From an uncultured Eubacteriales bacterium (GTDB taxonomy: Bacteria; Bacillota; Clostridia; TANB77; CAG-508): a stretch of 42,191 bases of DNA. The notes below the pieces were generated by a model, which did not search any database, was not told the origin of the DNA, and was given only the letters and a program-made list of their open reading frames with translations. The stretch's first letter is position 1; the number at the start of each line of letters is the position of its first letter. The stretch is from assembly GCA_948443845.1 (NCBI GenBank), contig CAOJUE010000016.1, positions 1 to 42,191 on the forward strand, read 5' to 3'. Position numbers and translations under genes: made by a program. This document shows positions 19,125 to 28,522 of the stretch, piece after piece.

Positions 19125-19158
19125 AAGGGCGTTTAGCATATTTTATGCTAAACGCCTT
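19125..19158 (+). terminator. Strong hairpin after the Xre genes
   Basis: GGCGTTTAGCATA pairs with TATGCTAAACGCC with a short loop; the stem is about 14 bp. The flanking T-run is weak, so it may act on both strands or be a binding site. Confidence 0.65.
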
Positions 19159-19379
19159 AACTGATAAATATTATTTTATATTTTAAAACAAAGCGGTTAG
19201 TAATTTGCTTAATCTTTTTTATAAAAAAGTAAAAGTGCGCTATAAAAAATGCCAACAAACGGCTGAAAATCAACAAAAAAATTTTTTTTAGCGTGCTTAT
19301 TGAAATTCAAATAAAAAGGTGGTATAATTATAAAAAATCACAAATGTAATGGTAAACTAAATGAAGGGGGAACAACTTT

Positions 19380-19600
19380 GTGAAAAATGTGAAAGAGTTA
19401 GAATTTTATAGAAGTTCTAATAATACCGTTATGCTCAAAAAGTGTGACCCAAAAAGTTAACTAAATCCCCTGTTTGCTTTGTGATATATAGTGTTTCCTG
19501 ATTTGCCTTATCAAAAATGAAAGGAGACAATATTATGATTTTTTATAAAGAGAATGAAAAGTTAGAATTTACGTAAAGTTCTAATAGTTTTGTTGCACCC
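19380..19600 (+). repeat. Two related leader segments with a TTAGAA...TTCTAA hairpin
   Basis: Near 19397 and 19556 the pattern GTTAGAATTT...AAGTTCTAAT(A) recurs, in each case followed about 20 bases later by CCAAAAAGTG(T). Each copy is preceded by a good ribosome site and a very short frame (ending in the hairpin). This covers most of the gap 19159-19745; nothing else is seen there. They may be decayed short genes or leader regulators of the recombinase operon. Confidence 0.5.
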
Positions 19601-19745
19601 AAAAAGTGTCGACAAAAAATAACCAAGTAATGGTAGAAAATAGGAATATAGTGCTTTCTAGGATGCCCTTCTTAAAAATGATTAGCTTAAAAGCTGTCAT
19701 AAAAATGTCAATTGAAAATACAATTGCTATTAAGGAGGCATATAT

Positions 19746-19856
19746 ATGGAAGATTTTAAAATGAATGTATTTTTTCACCAAGATGGTGAAGAAATAGAAA
19801 AATTATTAGCAAATTATTTAATAAGCAAATTAAATAGTAAAGAGAAGATCCAATAG
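19746..19856 (+). CDS. Small 36-residue protein upstream of the recombinase
   Basis: The ATG lies 7 bases after a strong AAGGAGG. The sequence starts MEDFKMNVFFHQDGEEIEKL and has the shape (a short strand, then an amphipathic helix) of the tiny proteins, such as TnpW-like ones, often found before serine recombinases in clostridial elements. The similarity is from memory of the pattern only. A role as recombination directionality factor or in control is possible but unproven. Confidence 0.5.
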   Translation: MEDFKMNVFFHQDGEEIEKLLANYLISKLNSKEKIQ

Positions 19857-19964
19857 TAATATAAAAATTTGAATTTGTAGTTATAATATTGTAATTTTGT
19901 ACTAGCAATGTTATAATATAGTTACGAATTCAAATTATTTTTTCAGGCATAGAAGGGAGGTATA

Positions 19965-21534
19965 ATGCTTGAATCAATAGTTGGAAAAAGCAAATACAAG
20001 ATAGCGATTTACATTAGATTATCGAAAGAAGATGCAGACCGAGGATTCGATGAAAGCGAAAGTATTACAAACCAAAAAGCGTTACTAATGGATTATGTAG
20101 CAAAATTAGGACAAAATTATGAATTAATTGATACATATGTTGATCCAGGCTACACAGGCACCAATTTTAACCGACCAGATTTTAGACGAATGATAGGCGA
20201 TATTGAACTTCGGCAAAATAAATATGGTTATCACAAAAGACTTATCCCGTCTAGGACGTGATTACATTGAAACTGGCGAATATGTTGAAAAGTGGTTTCC
20301 AGAAAAAAATGTAAGATATATATCCGTCAATGATGGAATTGACACATTTGCCACGAATAATGGAAATAACGATATCGCACCTTTTAAATCCATCTTAAAT
20401 GATATGTATTCCAAAGACTTGTCGAAAAAAATTAGGACAGCTTTACATACGATGCAATCCCAAGGAAAATGGGTAGGGAGCAAAACTGCATTAGGTTATC
20501 AAAAAGATGTCAATGATAAAAATAAATTGGTTATTTGTGAAGAAGAAGCAGAAATTGTAAGACGTATTTTTGATATGGCATATTTAGGAACTGGCATTGG
20601 AGAAATTAAAAATTATTTGAATCTTAATAACATACCAACTACCAATCGAATGCGTTATGGGAAAGAAACTTATTGGAGTACTAGAACAATTAAGAAAATT
20701 TTAACAAATCAAGTGTACATAGGCGTTACGGTTCAAAATAAAAGAAGTCGAATTAATTATAAGAATAGAAAACTAAGGGCCAATCCAAAAGAACAGTGGT
20801 ATGTTGTTGAAAATACGCATCCTGCGATTATTGATAAAAGTCAGTTTGAAGCCATACAAAAAATGAAGATTGCGCAAAATTATGAAAGAATTGGGAAGAA
20901 AAATCACTTTTTACTAGATGGATTAATGGTTTGTTATGAATGCAAACATAAAATTGGTGTCAAAAAAGGAAAAGGCAATCGTTGGGATATGATATGTAAC
21001 AATTATAGGAAAAACTCAAAATTAAATATTTGTACGGCGCATGGATTTAATTATAAAAAGCTGGAAATGGCAGTTTTAAAATACATAAAACAATTGTTTT
21101 TGAAGGTAAATCAAGAGAGAGTTGAGTTGAATATCAGAAATAGTAACATAAAATGCGACTATCAAAAAATGCAGGAAAAAGTAAAAAATGAAATGATCAC
21201 TTTAAATAATAACCTTGATAAAATGTATTTGGATCAGCTTAATCAAAAAATAAGTAGTCAGATGTATGAAAGGCTATCAAAAAAACTACAAGATGAAATG
21301 AAACAGAAAGAACTAGAGTATTTAGAATTAGAAGAATTAAAAAATAATTCAGAAGAAGAAAACGAAGAAGAAATCAAAAAAGTAATTGATGAATTCCTAA
21401 AATTAGAAGAACCTACAGGAGAACTCATGAGAATTTTAATTCATAAAATAGAAATTCATCAAGATAAACAAATTGATATTACATTTAATTTTAGAAAGTT
21501 AAATCATATAGAAAATCAAGACCTTCACTTTTGA
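19965..21534 (+). CDS. Large serine recombinase; needs +1 shift at CGG 20211
   Basis: The reconstructed product has 522 residues. The catalytic domain starts KIAIYIRLSKEDADRG (catalytic Ser in RLS), then SITNQKALLMDYV and DPGYTGTNFNRPDFRRM. The frame breaks at CGG 20211-20213; skipping the C gives Gly in the expected IELGKINMVITKDLSRLGRD segment, after which the frame is open to the end. A recombinase domain follows, a zinc ribbon (CYECKHKIGVKKG ... MICNN ... ICTAHG) and a long coiled-coil tail. It catalyses integration and excision at the ZIP gene. The start ATG follows AGGGAGG. The stop is 6 bases before the attR core, so the gene nearly abuts the junction. Without the shift only 98 residues would be made. 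Confidence 0.9.
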
Positions 21535-21540
21535 CATCTA

Positions 21541-21550
21541 CCAGAAGGAA
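21541..21550 (+). other. attR core of the element
   Basis: CCAGAAGGAA followed by ZIP sequence (TGGCAGTAGG). The left flank is element DNA. Confidence 0.85.
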
Positions 21551-21955
21551 TGGCAGTAGGCGTTTGTTTTGCAGGATTTTTAGCAGGAAATGCAGGAATT
21601 GCTTTGTTGGAGGCAATCGTTTTGGCGATTGGAATTGGAATTCAGAATATTCCCGAGCGGTGCCATTATTTCAATGCCACTAAAATTACAAGGCATGGGT
21701 AAAGGAAAATCGTTTGTGTATGGCGTTTTATCTGGTTTAGTAGAGCCAATTGCAGCATTGATAACGATCTTATTAATCAATATTGTTGTGCCAATTTTAC
21801 CTTATTTACTAGCATTTGCAGCAGGTGCGATGATATTCGTTGTGGTAGAAGAATTGGTTCCCGAAATTCACGAAGGCAAAAAATCAAGCATAGGTGTGAT
21901 TGGTGTGACGATTGGGTTTGTGGTGATGATGGTTTTAGATGTGATGCTTGGGTAA
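21541..21955 (+). pseudogene. ZIP-family metal transporter, 3' part; contains CGG shift site at 21658
   Basis: Continuation of the gene cut at 7938. It reads PEGMAVGVCFAGFLAG, then IVLAIGIGIQNIPE. Here an in-frame CGG (21658-21660) breaks the frame; skipping the C gives the second conserved PEG motif, PEGAIISMPLKLQ, and the frame continues through FVYGVLSGLVEPIAA and VVEELVPEIHEG to the stop at 21953-21955. Rejoined, the transporter would have about 254 residues, normal for the family. The CGG site lies in chromosomal, not element, DNA. After insertion this half has no ribosome site. Confidence 0.88.
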
Positions 21956-21980
21956 TGCACATTTTTGCATATTTGTCAAC

Positions 21981-22009
21981 TTGACATAATTTTGAAAATG
22001 TGATATAAT
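21981..22009 (+). promoter_or_regulatory. Promoter with palindrome over the -35 box
   Basis: TTGACA (21981-21986), 17-bp spacer, TATAAT (22004-22009). The -35 box is part of TGTCAA-C-TTGACA. The whole region resembles 5490-5550 (also AAAATGTG before the -10 box, and TTAAAAAATAA after it). Confidence 0.8.
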
Positions 22010-22048
22010 AAAAGATAGGGCATTAAAAAATAACTTGAATGAAAAGAT

Positions 22049-22086
22049 TACCTTCTGCAAAAAATAATTGCAGGAGGTATTTTTTT
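22049..22086 (+). promoter_or_regulatory. Leader hairpin with T run that contains the ribosome site
   Basis: A 12-bp stem (22049-22060 with 22068-22079, one G-U pair) followed by seven T. The GGAGG ribosome site (22073-22077) of the next gene lies in the 3' arm, so the hairpin can both stop transcription and hide the site. Confidence 0.65.
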
Positions 22087-22221
22087 ATGGAAGAAAAACC
22101 GAAAAAAAATGTAACAAAATATGGCGAATTTATCCCAAGTTATTATACATGGCTTGGATTAGATGAGCAAAAGGAAGTTGTCGAAAGACTCGAAAATATC
22201 ACCAAGAAAAATGAGAAATAG
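22087..22221 (+). CDS. 44-residue protein of unknown function
   Basis: A small charged protein (starts MEEKPKKNVTKYGEFIP, then SYYTWLGLDEQKEVVERL). The ATG is 9 bases from GGAGG inside the leader hairpin. No domain is recognised. The dedicated promoter and hairpin leader suggest it is a real, regulated gene. It is followed by the GltD-like gene, which has its own promoter-like sequence. Confidence 0.6.
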   Translation: MEEKPKKNVTKYGEFIPSYYTWLGLDEQKEVVERLENITKKNEK

Positions 22222-22222
22222 A

Positions 22223-22251
22223 CTTGCTATTTCTTCTTATTTATTGTATTA
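22223..22251 (+). promoter_or_regulatory. Possible promoter for the GltD-like gene
   Basis: TTGCTA, 17-bp spacer, TATTAT. It overlaps a short hairpin GAAATAG/CTATTTC that could end the preceding small gene. Confidence 0.5.
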
Positions 22252-22279
22252 TGAATACAATCTTAAGGAGGAATCGAAT

Positions 22280-23524
22280 ATGAAAAATGGAGAAGAAATA
22301 AAAGATTTAGCAAAATGGTGTTTGAATTGTAAACTAAAACCTTGCAGTAAAACGGGTTGTCCGATGCAGACGGATATCCCGGAATTTATTGCTAAAATAA
22401 AGACGGAAGAATATGAAGAAGCGTATCAAATTTTATTGGATAATAACATTTTTAGCCATGTGTGTAGTTTGGTGTGTCCGCAAGAGGACCAATGCGAAGG
22501 AAGTTGCGTTCGTGGGATTAAGCAAACGCCAACGAAAATAGGACAATTGGAACAATTTATCAATGAATGGGCAATGGAGCATAAAATTGAATATAAAATG
22601 AAGAGTCTTCCCCAAAACGGAAAAAAAGTTGCGATTATTGGTTCTGGTCCTGCAGGAATCGAATGCGCGATTGAACTTTTGAAAAATGGCTATGAGGTTA
22701 CCATTTTTGAAAAGGACAAGGTGGCTGGCGGAATTTTATGGTATGGTATTCCAGATTTTCGTTTGCCACGAGAAATCGTACAAAATATCGTGAAAAAAAT
22801 CGAAAGTATGGGAGCAGTTATCAAAACTGGTGTTGAGTTTGGCAAAGATATAACAATCGAAAGTTTGAAAAAGGAGTTTGATAGCATTTTTCTAGCCATT
22901 GGAGCAACGACTTCGACCACATATTCCTTAGCAGAAGAAAAACTGGATTCGGTTTATGAGTCAGATGTATTTTTGAAAGCGTATAATGAAAATAAATATT
23001 TGAACAATTTAGGAAAAGTGGTTGTGATTGGCGGTGGAAATGTGGCTATGGACGCTTCGAGAGTGGCGGTGCGAATGGGAGCGGAGTCTGTGAAGATTTT
23101 GTATCGTAGGGATGAGGAACATATGCCAGCCAGAAAAATCGAGTTAGAAGAGGCAACCCAAGATGGTGTCGAATTTGTGCCATTGACGCGTGTGATTTCG
23201 GCGAATATGGAACAGGGAAAAATGGTTTCGGTCAATTGCATTAAAACGGAAATTGTGGAAGGAAAGGCGATAGATGTAAAAGACACAGAATTTGTGGTGG
23301 AAGCAGATACAGTTGTTTTTGCGATTGGTTTGAAGCCAGAAAAAGCGCTTTTGGAAAAAGAAGGAATTGTTTTAAATGATTGGGGAATGGTTCAAATTGA
23401 TGAAAATGGTCAAACGAATTTAGAAAATGTGTATGCAGGTGGCGATGTTACGGAAAGCAAATCTACGGTTTGCAGGGCTTTGGCGGCAGGGAAAAGAGCC
23501 GCTTTGGGGATGATGAGAAAATAG
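22280..23524 (+). CDS. GltD-like NAD(P)-dependent flavin oxidoreductase
   Basis: 414 residues, homologous to the small subunit of glutamate synthase and related electron-transfer flavoproteins. The N-terminal Fe-S region has CLNCKLKPCSKTGCP and, further on, CSLVCPQEDQCEGSC. The FAD site is VAIIGSGPAGIECAIELL followed by an acidic end (FEKD). The NAD(P) site is VVVIGGGNVAMDASRVAVRM. The segments YGIPDFRLP and the C-terminal NVYAGGDVTESKSTV also fit the family. No GltB large subunit is nearby, so it may serve another reductase rather than glutamate synthesis. The start ATG follows AAGGAGG. It has many CGG trinucleotides but none in frame. Confidence 0.9.
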   Translation: MKNGEEIKDLAKWCLNCKLKPCSKTGCPMQTDIPEFIAKIKTEEYEEAYQILLDNNIFSHVCSLVCPQEDQCEGSCVRGIKQTPTKIGQLEQFINEWAMEHKIEYKMKSLPQNGKKVAIIGSGPAGIECAIELLKNGYEVTIFEKDKVAGGILWYGIPDFRLPREIVQNIVKKIESMGAVIKTGVEFGKDITIESLKKEFDSIFLAIGATTSTTYSLAEEKLDSVYESDVFLKAYNENKYLNNLGKVVVIGGGNVAMDASRVAVRMGAESVKILYRRDEEHMPARKIELEEATQDGVEFVPLTRVISANMEQGKMVSVNCIKTEIVEGKAIDVKDTEFVVEADTVVFAIGLKPEKALLEKEGIVLNDWGMVQIDENGQTNLENVYAGGDVTESKSTVCRALAAGKRAALGMMRK

Positions 23525-23592
23525 ATTTGCCAGAAATAACCATTGATTTGTAGAATGCAAATCTTCTATAATAGGATTATAGAGGTGTGCAT

Positions 23593-24834
23593 ATGAGAGG
23601 TTTTGAGTGTTATGGAGAAAATCTTATTTTGAAAGAAATGAGGAAAAGTTTTGATTTTTTCATGAAGGAAGTCAATTTAGAGGAAAAAAGTCAAGGTTAT
23701 GGACTGGTAAGGGATAAAACGTTGCTTTCGGATGAGGTAGCGAGTATTGCTTCGGTTGGATATGGCTTGGCTGCTTTGATAATTGGAGTCGAGCGAAAGT
23801 GGATTTCGTTTAATAAAGCATATGACAGAGTGAGTAAGACACTGGATACCTTTTTAAATCATGTGGAAGGTGAAAATGGATTTTATTATCATTTTGTGAA
23901 TATGAAGAGTGGAAAAAGAGAGTGGAATTGCGAGATTTCCCTTATTGATACGGCGATTTTGATGTGTGGTGCGATAACGGCTGGTGAATATTTTCAAGGT
24001 CAAGTAAAGGAGAAGGCGGAAAATTTATATAAAAAAGTGAATTGGGAATGGTACCGCAATCAGAAAACCAATCATTTTTATATGGGATATACGCCAGAAA
24101 AAGGCTTTTGGGGATATTGGGATATGTATGCGGAGCAATTGATGGTTTATATTTTGGGAGTGGCTTCGCCTAGTTTTCCAGTGGATAAAAGTATGTATGA
24201 TGATTTTGAGCGAAAACAGATGGATTATCATGGGATAAAAGATATAATTTATACATATTGTGGAGCACTTTTTACCTATCAATTTTCGCATGTTTGGATT
24301 GATTTTAGGAATCGAAGAGATAAAAATGGTGTGGATTGGTTTGAGAATTCGAGGAAGGCGACATTGGCTAATAGGCAATATTGTATTGACCAGAAAGGAA
24401 AGTATCGAACCTATGGTGAAAATTCTTGGGGATTGACGGCATGTCTTGGTCCGAAAGGGTATGGCGGATTTGGTTCTCAGCCTTGTGAAGCGAATTTGAG
24501 CGTAGAAAATGATGGAACTGTGACGCCATGTGGCGCGATTGGCTCGATTGTATTTGCGCCAGAAGAAAGCATTAAGGCAATGGAATATTATTATAATCAT
24601 TTTCCGAAATTGTGGGGGAAATATGGATTTAAAGATGGGTTTAATTTGGAAGATTCTAAACCATGGTTTGCGAAGGAATATATTGGAATCGATAAAGGAA
24701 TTGGGCTTGTGATGATGGAAAATTATTTGAATGGGACGATATGGCGTTATTTTATGAAAAATAAGTATGTGCAAAAAGGATTAGAAATGTTGGAGTTTTC
24801 GGAAGTAGATAGGAGAAAAGTTGAAAAAAGGTAG
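23593..24834 (+). CDS. Glycoamylase-family (GH144-like) protein
   Basis: 413 residues with the pattern of the 'glycoamylase' family (alpha/alpha barrel), members of which include endo-beta-1,2-glucanases. Visible features: aromatic-rich barrel helices (DEVASIASVGYGLAALIIGV, FYYHFVNMKSGKREWNCEIS, LIDTAILMCGAITAGEYF), and the conserved ENSWGLTACLGPKGYG segment with an acidic end PCEANLSVENDGTVTPCGAI. No signal peptide is seen, so it is probably cytoplasmic. The ATG at 23593 is preferred over the upstream GTG because AGAGGTG lies 7-8 bases upstream. The true substrate is not clear. Confidence 0.75.
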   Translation: MRGFECYGENLILKEMRKSFDFFMKEVNLEEKSQGYGLVRDKTLLSDEVASIASVGYGLAALIIGVERKWISFNKAYDRVSKTLDTFLNHVEGENGFYYHFVNMKSGKREWNCEISLIDTAILMCGAITAGEYFQGQVKEKAENLYKKVNWEWYRNQKTNHFYMGYTPEKGFWGYWDMYAEQLMVYILGVASPSFPVDKSMYDDFERKQMDYHGIKDIIYTYCGALFTYQFSHVWIDFRNRRDKNGVDWFENSRKATLANRQYCIDQKGKYRTYGENSWGLTACLGPKGYGGFGSQPCEANLSVENDGTVTPCGAIGSIVFAPEESIKAMEYYYNHFPKLWGKYGFKDGFNLEDSKPWFAKEYIGIDKGIGLVMMENYLNGTIWRYFMKNKYVQKGLEMLEFSEVDRRKVEKR

Positions 24835-24852
24835 AGTTTATCTACCTTTTTT
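24824..24852. terminator. Bidirectional terminator between convergent genes
   Basis: AAAAAAGGTAGA / TCTACCTTTTTT, a 12-bp perfect stem with T runs on both strands. Confidence 0.9.
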
Positions 24853-25432
24853 GTCTAGTTTGGCTAAAAATCGATTTAAATTTTTGTAATATATTAATTG
24901 TTTGGTTCTTCTTTTTATCCAATACCAAATATTTTGAAAGTATTGTTTTTTGGTAATTTGATGATTGTCTAATTCCACTTTTTTTCTTTTAATATGACGA
25001 GTGATTGATCTTTTCCAACATTTTAAAATACTGGTTCTTTTGACGATTAATGTTCCTTTTAAATCTTCAAAAGTTAGATATCTATATAGGTGCTGACCTT
25101 CTAATACAAAAGTGACAGTTTTTTCAAAATGATTTATGTAGTGGATGATTTCATGATAATATTCTTTAAAATATTCTTCGCTGTTTTGATTAGGAAATTT
25201 TTGTTTTAAAATTTTATTGATTTCGAAAGTTTCCTGATTCATATTTTCTTTATCTTGGCCGACGATATAAACAGTCAAGTGAAATAACTATATATTTATC
25301 ATTATTTCGATATTGATTGGCTAGGGTTGTTTTTCCAGAGCCAATCATTCCTGTTATATTGATGATGTTGTCATTGGTACATAAAATTTCAATATCTGTT
25401 TTATCGATAAAAAGACTAACTTTATTTTTCAT
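24838..25432 (-). CDS. P-loop kinase-like NTPase; needs +1 shift at CGG 25261
   Basis: 197 residues when reconstructed. The P-loop GMIGSGKTTLANQ is at about residues 28-40, and ISLDCLY follows as a possible acceptor or Walker B-like strand. The frame breaks at the minus-strand CGG (25261-25259); skipping the C gives CLYRGQDKENMNQETF and the frame stays open to 24838. The C-terminal part has FVLEGQHLYRY and ends in very basic helices (RHIKRKKVEL). It resembles small shikimate/uridine-kinase-type ATPases, but the substrate is unknown. The start at 25432 is the first ATG in frame before the P-loop. It lies just downstream of tRNA-Leu and its terminator. Confidence 0.75.
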
Positions 25433-25452
25433 AGTTATTTTCCTTAATGGTA

Positions 25453-25494
25453 TAAAATAAAAGAGAGTAAGAAATCGATGAAATCTTACTCTCC
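25453..25494 (-). terminator. Terminator of tRNA-Leu
   Basis: On the minus strand GAGAGTAAGA pairs with TCTTACTCTC and is followed by a T-rich run (TTTTATTTTA). Confidence 0.75.
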
Positions 25495-25495
25495 G

Positions 25496-25585
25496 TGGTG
25501 CAGATGGCCGGAATCGAACCGGCACGGGAGTTTAAGTCCCGCAGGATTTTAAGTCCTGTGCGTCTGCCAGTTTCGCCACATCTGC
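25496..25585 (-). tRNA. tRNA-Leu(UAA)
   Basis: On the minus strand: 7-bp acceptor stem GCAGATG/CATCTGC, D arm with GGC, anticodon arm CAGGA-CTTAAAA-TCCTG with anticodon TAA (reads UUA), a long class II variable arm (CGGGACTTAAACTCCCG), T arm with GGTTCGATTCC, and an encoded CCA end. Confidence 0.95.
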
Positions 25586-25746
25586 ATATTTGTAACTTGA
25601 ACTGACGAAAATTATTATACTATTTATTTTGGTTCTTGTCAAGAGGTGTTTGAGATTTTTTTATTTTTATTTGGCTCAATATTTTACATTATGGAAATAC
25701 TAATATTACAAGATTTAAAAGTTTGAAAAAACAAATCTGAAATGCT

Positions 25747-25774
25747 TGACATTTTTAAAACATATGAGATAATA
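25747..25774 (+). promoter_or_regulatory. Promoter for the pilin-like gene
   Basis: TTGACA (25747-25752), 16-bp spacer, GATAAT; the start codon is about 27 bases further on, after an AAAAGGGG ribosome site. Confidence 0.65.
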
Positions 25775-25800
25775 AACATAAAAAGGGGATAAAATCAAAA

Positions 25801-28341
25801 ATGAAAACACAAAAAAACATAGGGGTAAATAGCAATTGTCAACCAAGAGAAATGCGGAATCACATTAATTTCACTTATCGTAACGATTATCATTTTATTA
25901 ATCCTAGCAGGAATTTCAATTTCTCTAATTTCAGGCAGTAACGGAATCCTAGCCAAAGCCACGGCATCTGTTGATAAAACCCATGTGGAATCAGCCAAAG
26001 AACAAGTCACTCTAAAAATAGGAGAATATCAGCAAGAATTTTACGAAGGAAAATATGTAAACCAAGAAATCGACAATGCAAGCGAGCAAGGGGATTGGAT
26101 TTTTGAGAATTATGGAAAACAAACTTTAAAAGTCAAAGACTACGAATTTACAATCCAACTGCCAGAAGGATTAGAAAAAGCAGATAAAGAGCATCCGTAT
26201 ATCGTAACCATAAAAAAGAATCGTAAATTACCAGGAAAAGTGACAGGAACGCTTAGCGTAGACGGAATCTTAAGATGGGACGAAAATTGGGTTGCAGATG
26301 GAGGTTCAGGCGAAGAAAACAAGCCAAATCAAGGAGGAGATAAGCCAGGAGAAGGCGAAAATAAGCCGACGGACGAAACGGTCACAGGAACCATCAAAGT
26401 TAGCAATAGCAACAAATTGACAAAGGGAACCGAAATAGAACTAGATGCAACGGTAGAATCTACGATTACCAAAATCGAATTTTTAATCGGCAATGAAAGT
26501 ATGTATACAGAAAATGTTACAAACGAAAAAAATTATCATAAAACCTTAAATTTAAGCGACTTGAACCGTTTGGCAGAATTGATATTTTATCAAGATTATA
26601 CGGCGCATTTAAAGGTAACAACGCAAAATAACATTCAAAAAGAAATCACGCAAACTGTGAAAAATTATACAGTAGGAAACGAAAAATCTTTGCAAGCTTT
26701 GGCAACGACGGTAAATGGCGGAATATCTTTGCAAGGAGAAAATATTTTACAAGTAGCCAATATTAGTTTGACCCAAAATCATACTAGTATTGGAACCAAA
26801 AGTAGTCCATTTAAGGGAATTTATGATGGACAAGATAAAAAAATAGATGGTTTAAAAATTAGTACAGATAATGTATGTCAAGGATTATTTGGCTATGTAG
26901 AAGACGCTTTATTGGAGAATATTGTTTTAGGAAATGGTTCAATTAATGCTGGAAATCGAGTAGGAGGATTGGTTGGATATGCCAAAAATTCTACGATACA
27001 AAAAGTAGAAAATAAAGGAACAAGCATTACATCGAAAACTACTGACTCAGAAAGACTGAATTATGCTAGCATAGAAAGAACACTGAGTCTGGGAACTTGG
27101 AATCAATCATTTTGTTATACAGGAGGAATTTGTGGTATATTGGAAAATTCGAATTTGACAGATTGTAGCAATGAAGCAGTAATTGTAGGTAGTTCTTCTG
27201 GTTATGGAGTTGGTGGTGTGGTAGGATATTACAAGAATACGAGTTTGCATCGTATAGAAAATTGTTCCAATAGTGCATTATCCACTGGAATAAAAGGATA
27301 TGGAGGCGTTGGCGGAATTTGTGGTGTTGTTTATCGGAAGAGGGGAAATTGTGGAGTGTTCGAATCTTTTGAGTGTTATTACTTCCTCTTATAATTTTAG
27401 TGGAGGTGTTGTTGGACTTTCGATTGGAGGAAAAATTGCGAAATGTTCGAATAATTGGGACGTCAAGGGAACACAAAGCGTGGGAGGAATTGCAGGAGGT
27501 TTGTATCATGATTCACTAAATGGAGAAACGGTGATAGAAGAATGTCAAAATTCGGGTGCAATTACAGGAACTGGTAGTTCGCCGGGAACAGTGTTTTTTG
27601 GCGGTAGTGTTTGGTCAGGTTCATTTGTTCGATTGGGAGGCATTGTGGGAGTTGGCAATAAAATAAGAATTTTAAAATGTATAAATAAACGGCACAATTG
27701 CTGCAAAGGGATCTGGTGTTTCTGATTTGGTTGGGCAAGGAGGAATTGGTGGTGATATGAAAGGTAGCACGATTACGGAATGTTATAATGAGGGAAAGAT
27801 AAATTATAATTCTGTTTCGAATTGTGTTGGTGGAATTGTAGGTGTAGGTAGTTATAATTTGTTTGTTAATTATTGTTATAATGTGGCGGAAATTAATGGA
27901 AGACGTAATGTTGGAGGAGTGATTGGATTAGGAGCTAAGGCGGATATAAGGTATTGCTATAATAAAGGTACAATACAAGGGACATTGAATGATATCGGTG
28001 GAGTTGCTGGTTGCATAAGGGACTTTGAGGCACAATCGTATACGAATAATTATTTATATTATTGTTACCATTTTGGAAAAGTGACGCAAAATACGTCTGT
28101 TCTGTACGTTGGAACAATTTGTGGACAATTGATGTATTATGATGTTGACCATTGTCATTCTTTAGCGAGTACGAGTGAGGCACAATGGGGCTTAGCTCAA
28201 CATTTTCGTTCTGCAACAGATATTGAACGATACAGCAATAAAAGTGCGATGATTTCTGCGATGTTGGTTGAATTTGGAAGTAAATTTAAGACGGCTCCTA
28301 GTAGTGTTAATGGGGGAGACCCAATTTTAAGTTGGCAATAA
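25801..28341 (+). CDS. Type IV pilin-like GLUG-repeat surface protein; needs three +1 shifts at CGG
   Basis: One gene of about 845 residues when three C bases are skipped (25855, 27335, 27690). The N terminus reads ...QPREM then, after the first CGG, GITLISLIVTIIILLILAG, a class III-type prepilin signal in which Gly precedes the cleavage site. Then come a pilin-like region (~20-150), a Pro/Gly-rich linker (KPNQGGDKPGEGENKP), an Ig-like part and many GLUG-type repeats (GGLVGYAKNSTIQKVEN, GGVVGYYKNTSLHRIENC, GGVVGLSIGGKIAKCSN, GGIVGVGSYNLFVNYCYN). The second and third shifts restore repeats: VVYGRGEIVECSN and KCINKGTIAAKGSGV. Without shifting, the product would end after about 46 residues. Predicted to be surface-exposed or part of a pilus-like fibre. 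Confidence 0.85.
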
Positions 28342-28377
28342 AACCAGATATAGATAAGAAAGACCAATCATAGCTTC

Positions 28378-28406
28378 TTGACTTTTTGTTAAATTTATGC
28401 TATAAT
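28378..28406 (+). promoter_or_regulatory. Promoter for adk
   Basis: TTGACT (28378-28383), 17-bp spacer, TATAAT (28401-28406). Confidence 0.75.
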
Positions 28407-28422
28407 AAATACATTAAATTTT

Positions 28423-28456
28423 TCGGGAATAATTTCAAATTATTTCCGATTTTTTA
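28423..28456 (+). terminator. Terminator-like hairpin in the adk leader
   Basis: TCGGGAATAA pairs with TTATTTCCGA (one G-U), followed by a T run. It lies between the promoter and the start codon at 28523, as in the leaders at 5541 and 22049. Confidence 0.6.
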
Positions 28457-28522
28457 TTGGCAAAATAGAAAATGTATGATATAAAAGAAAAGAGTAAAAA
28501 ATAAAACAAAGGAGAATCAAAA

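Noticed and set aside
25250..25525. Longer N terminus for the P-loop kinase through the tRNA region
   Set aside because: The in-frame extension runs over the tRNA-Leu gene and its terminator; the ATG at 25432 is the sensible start.
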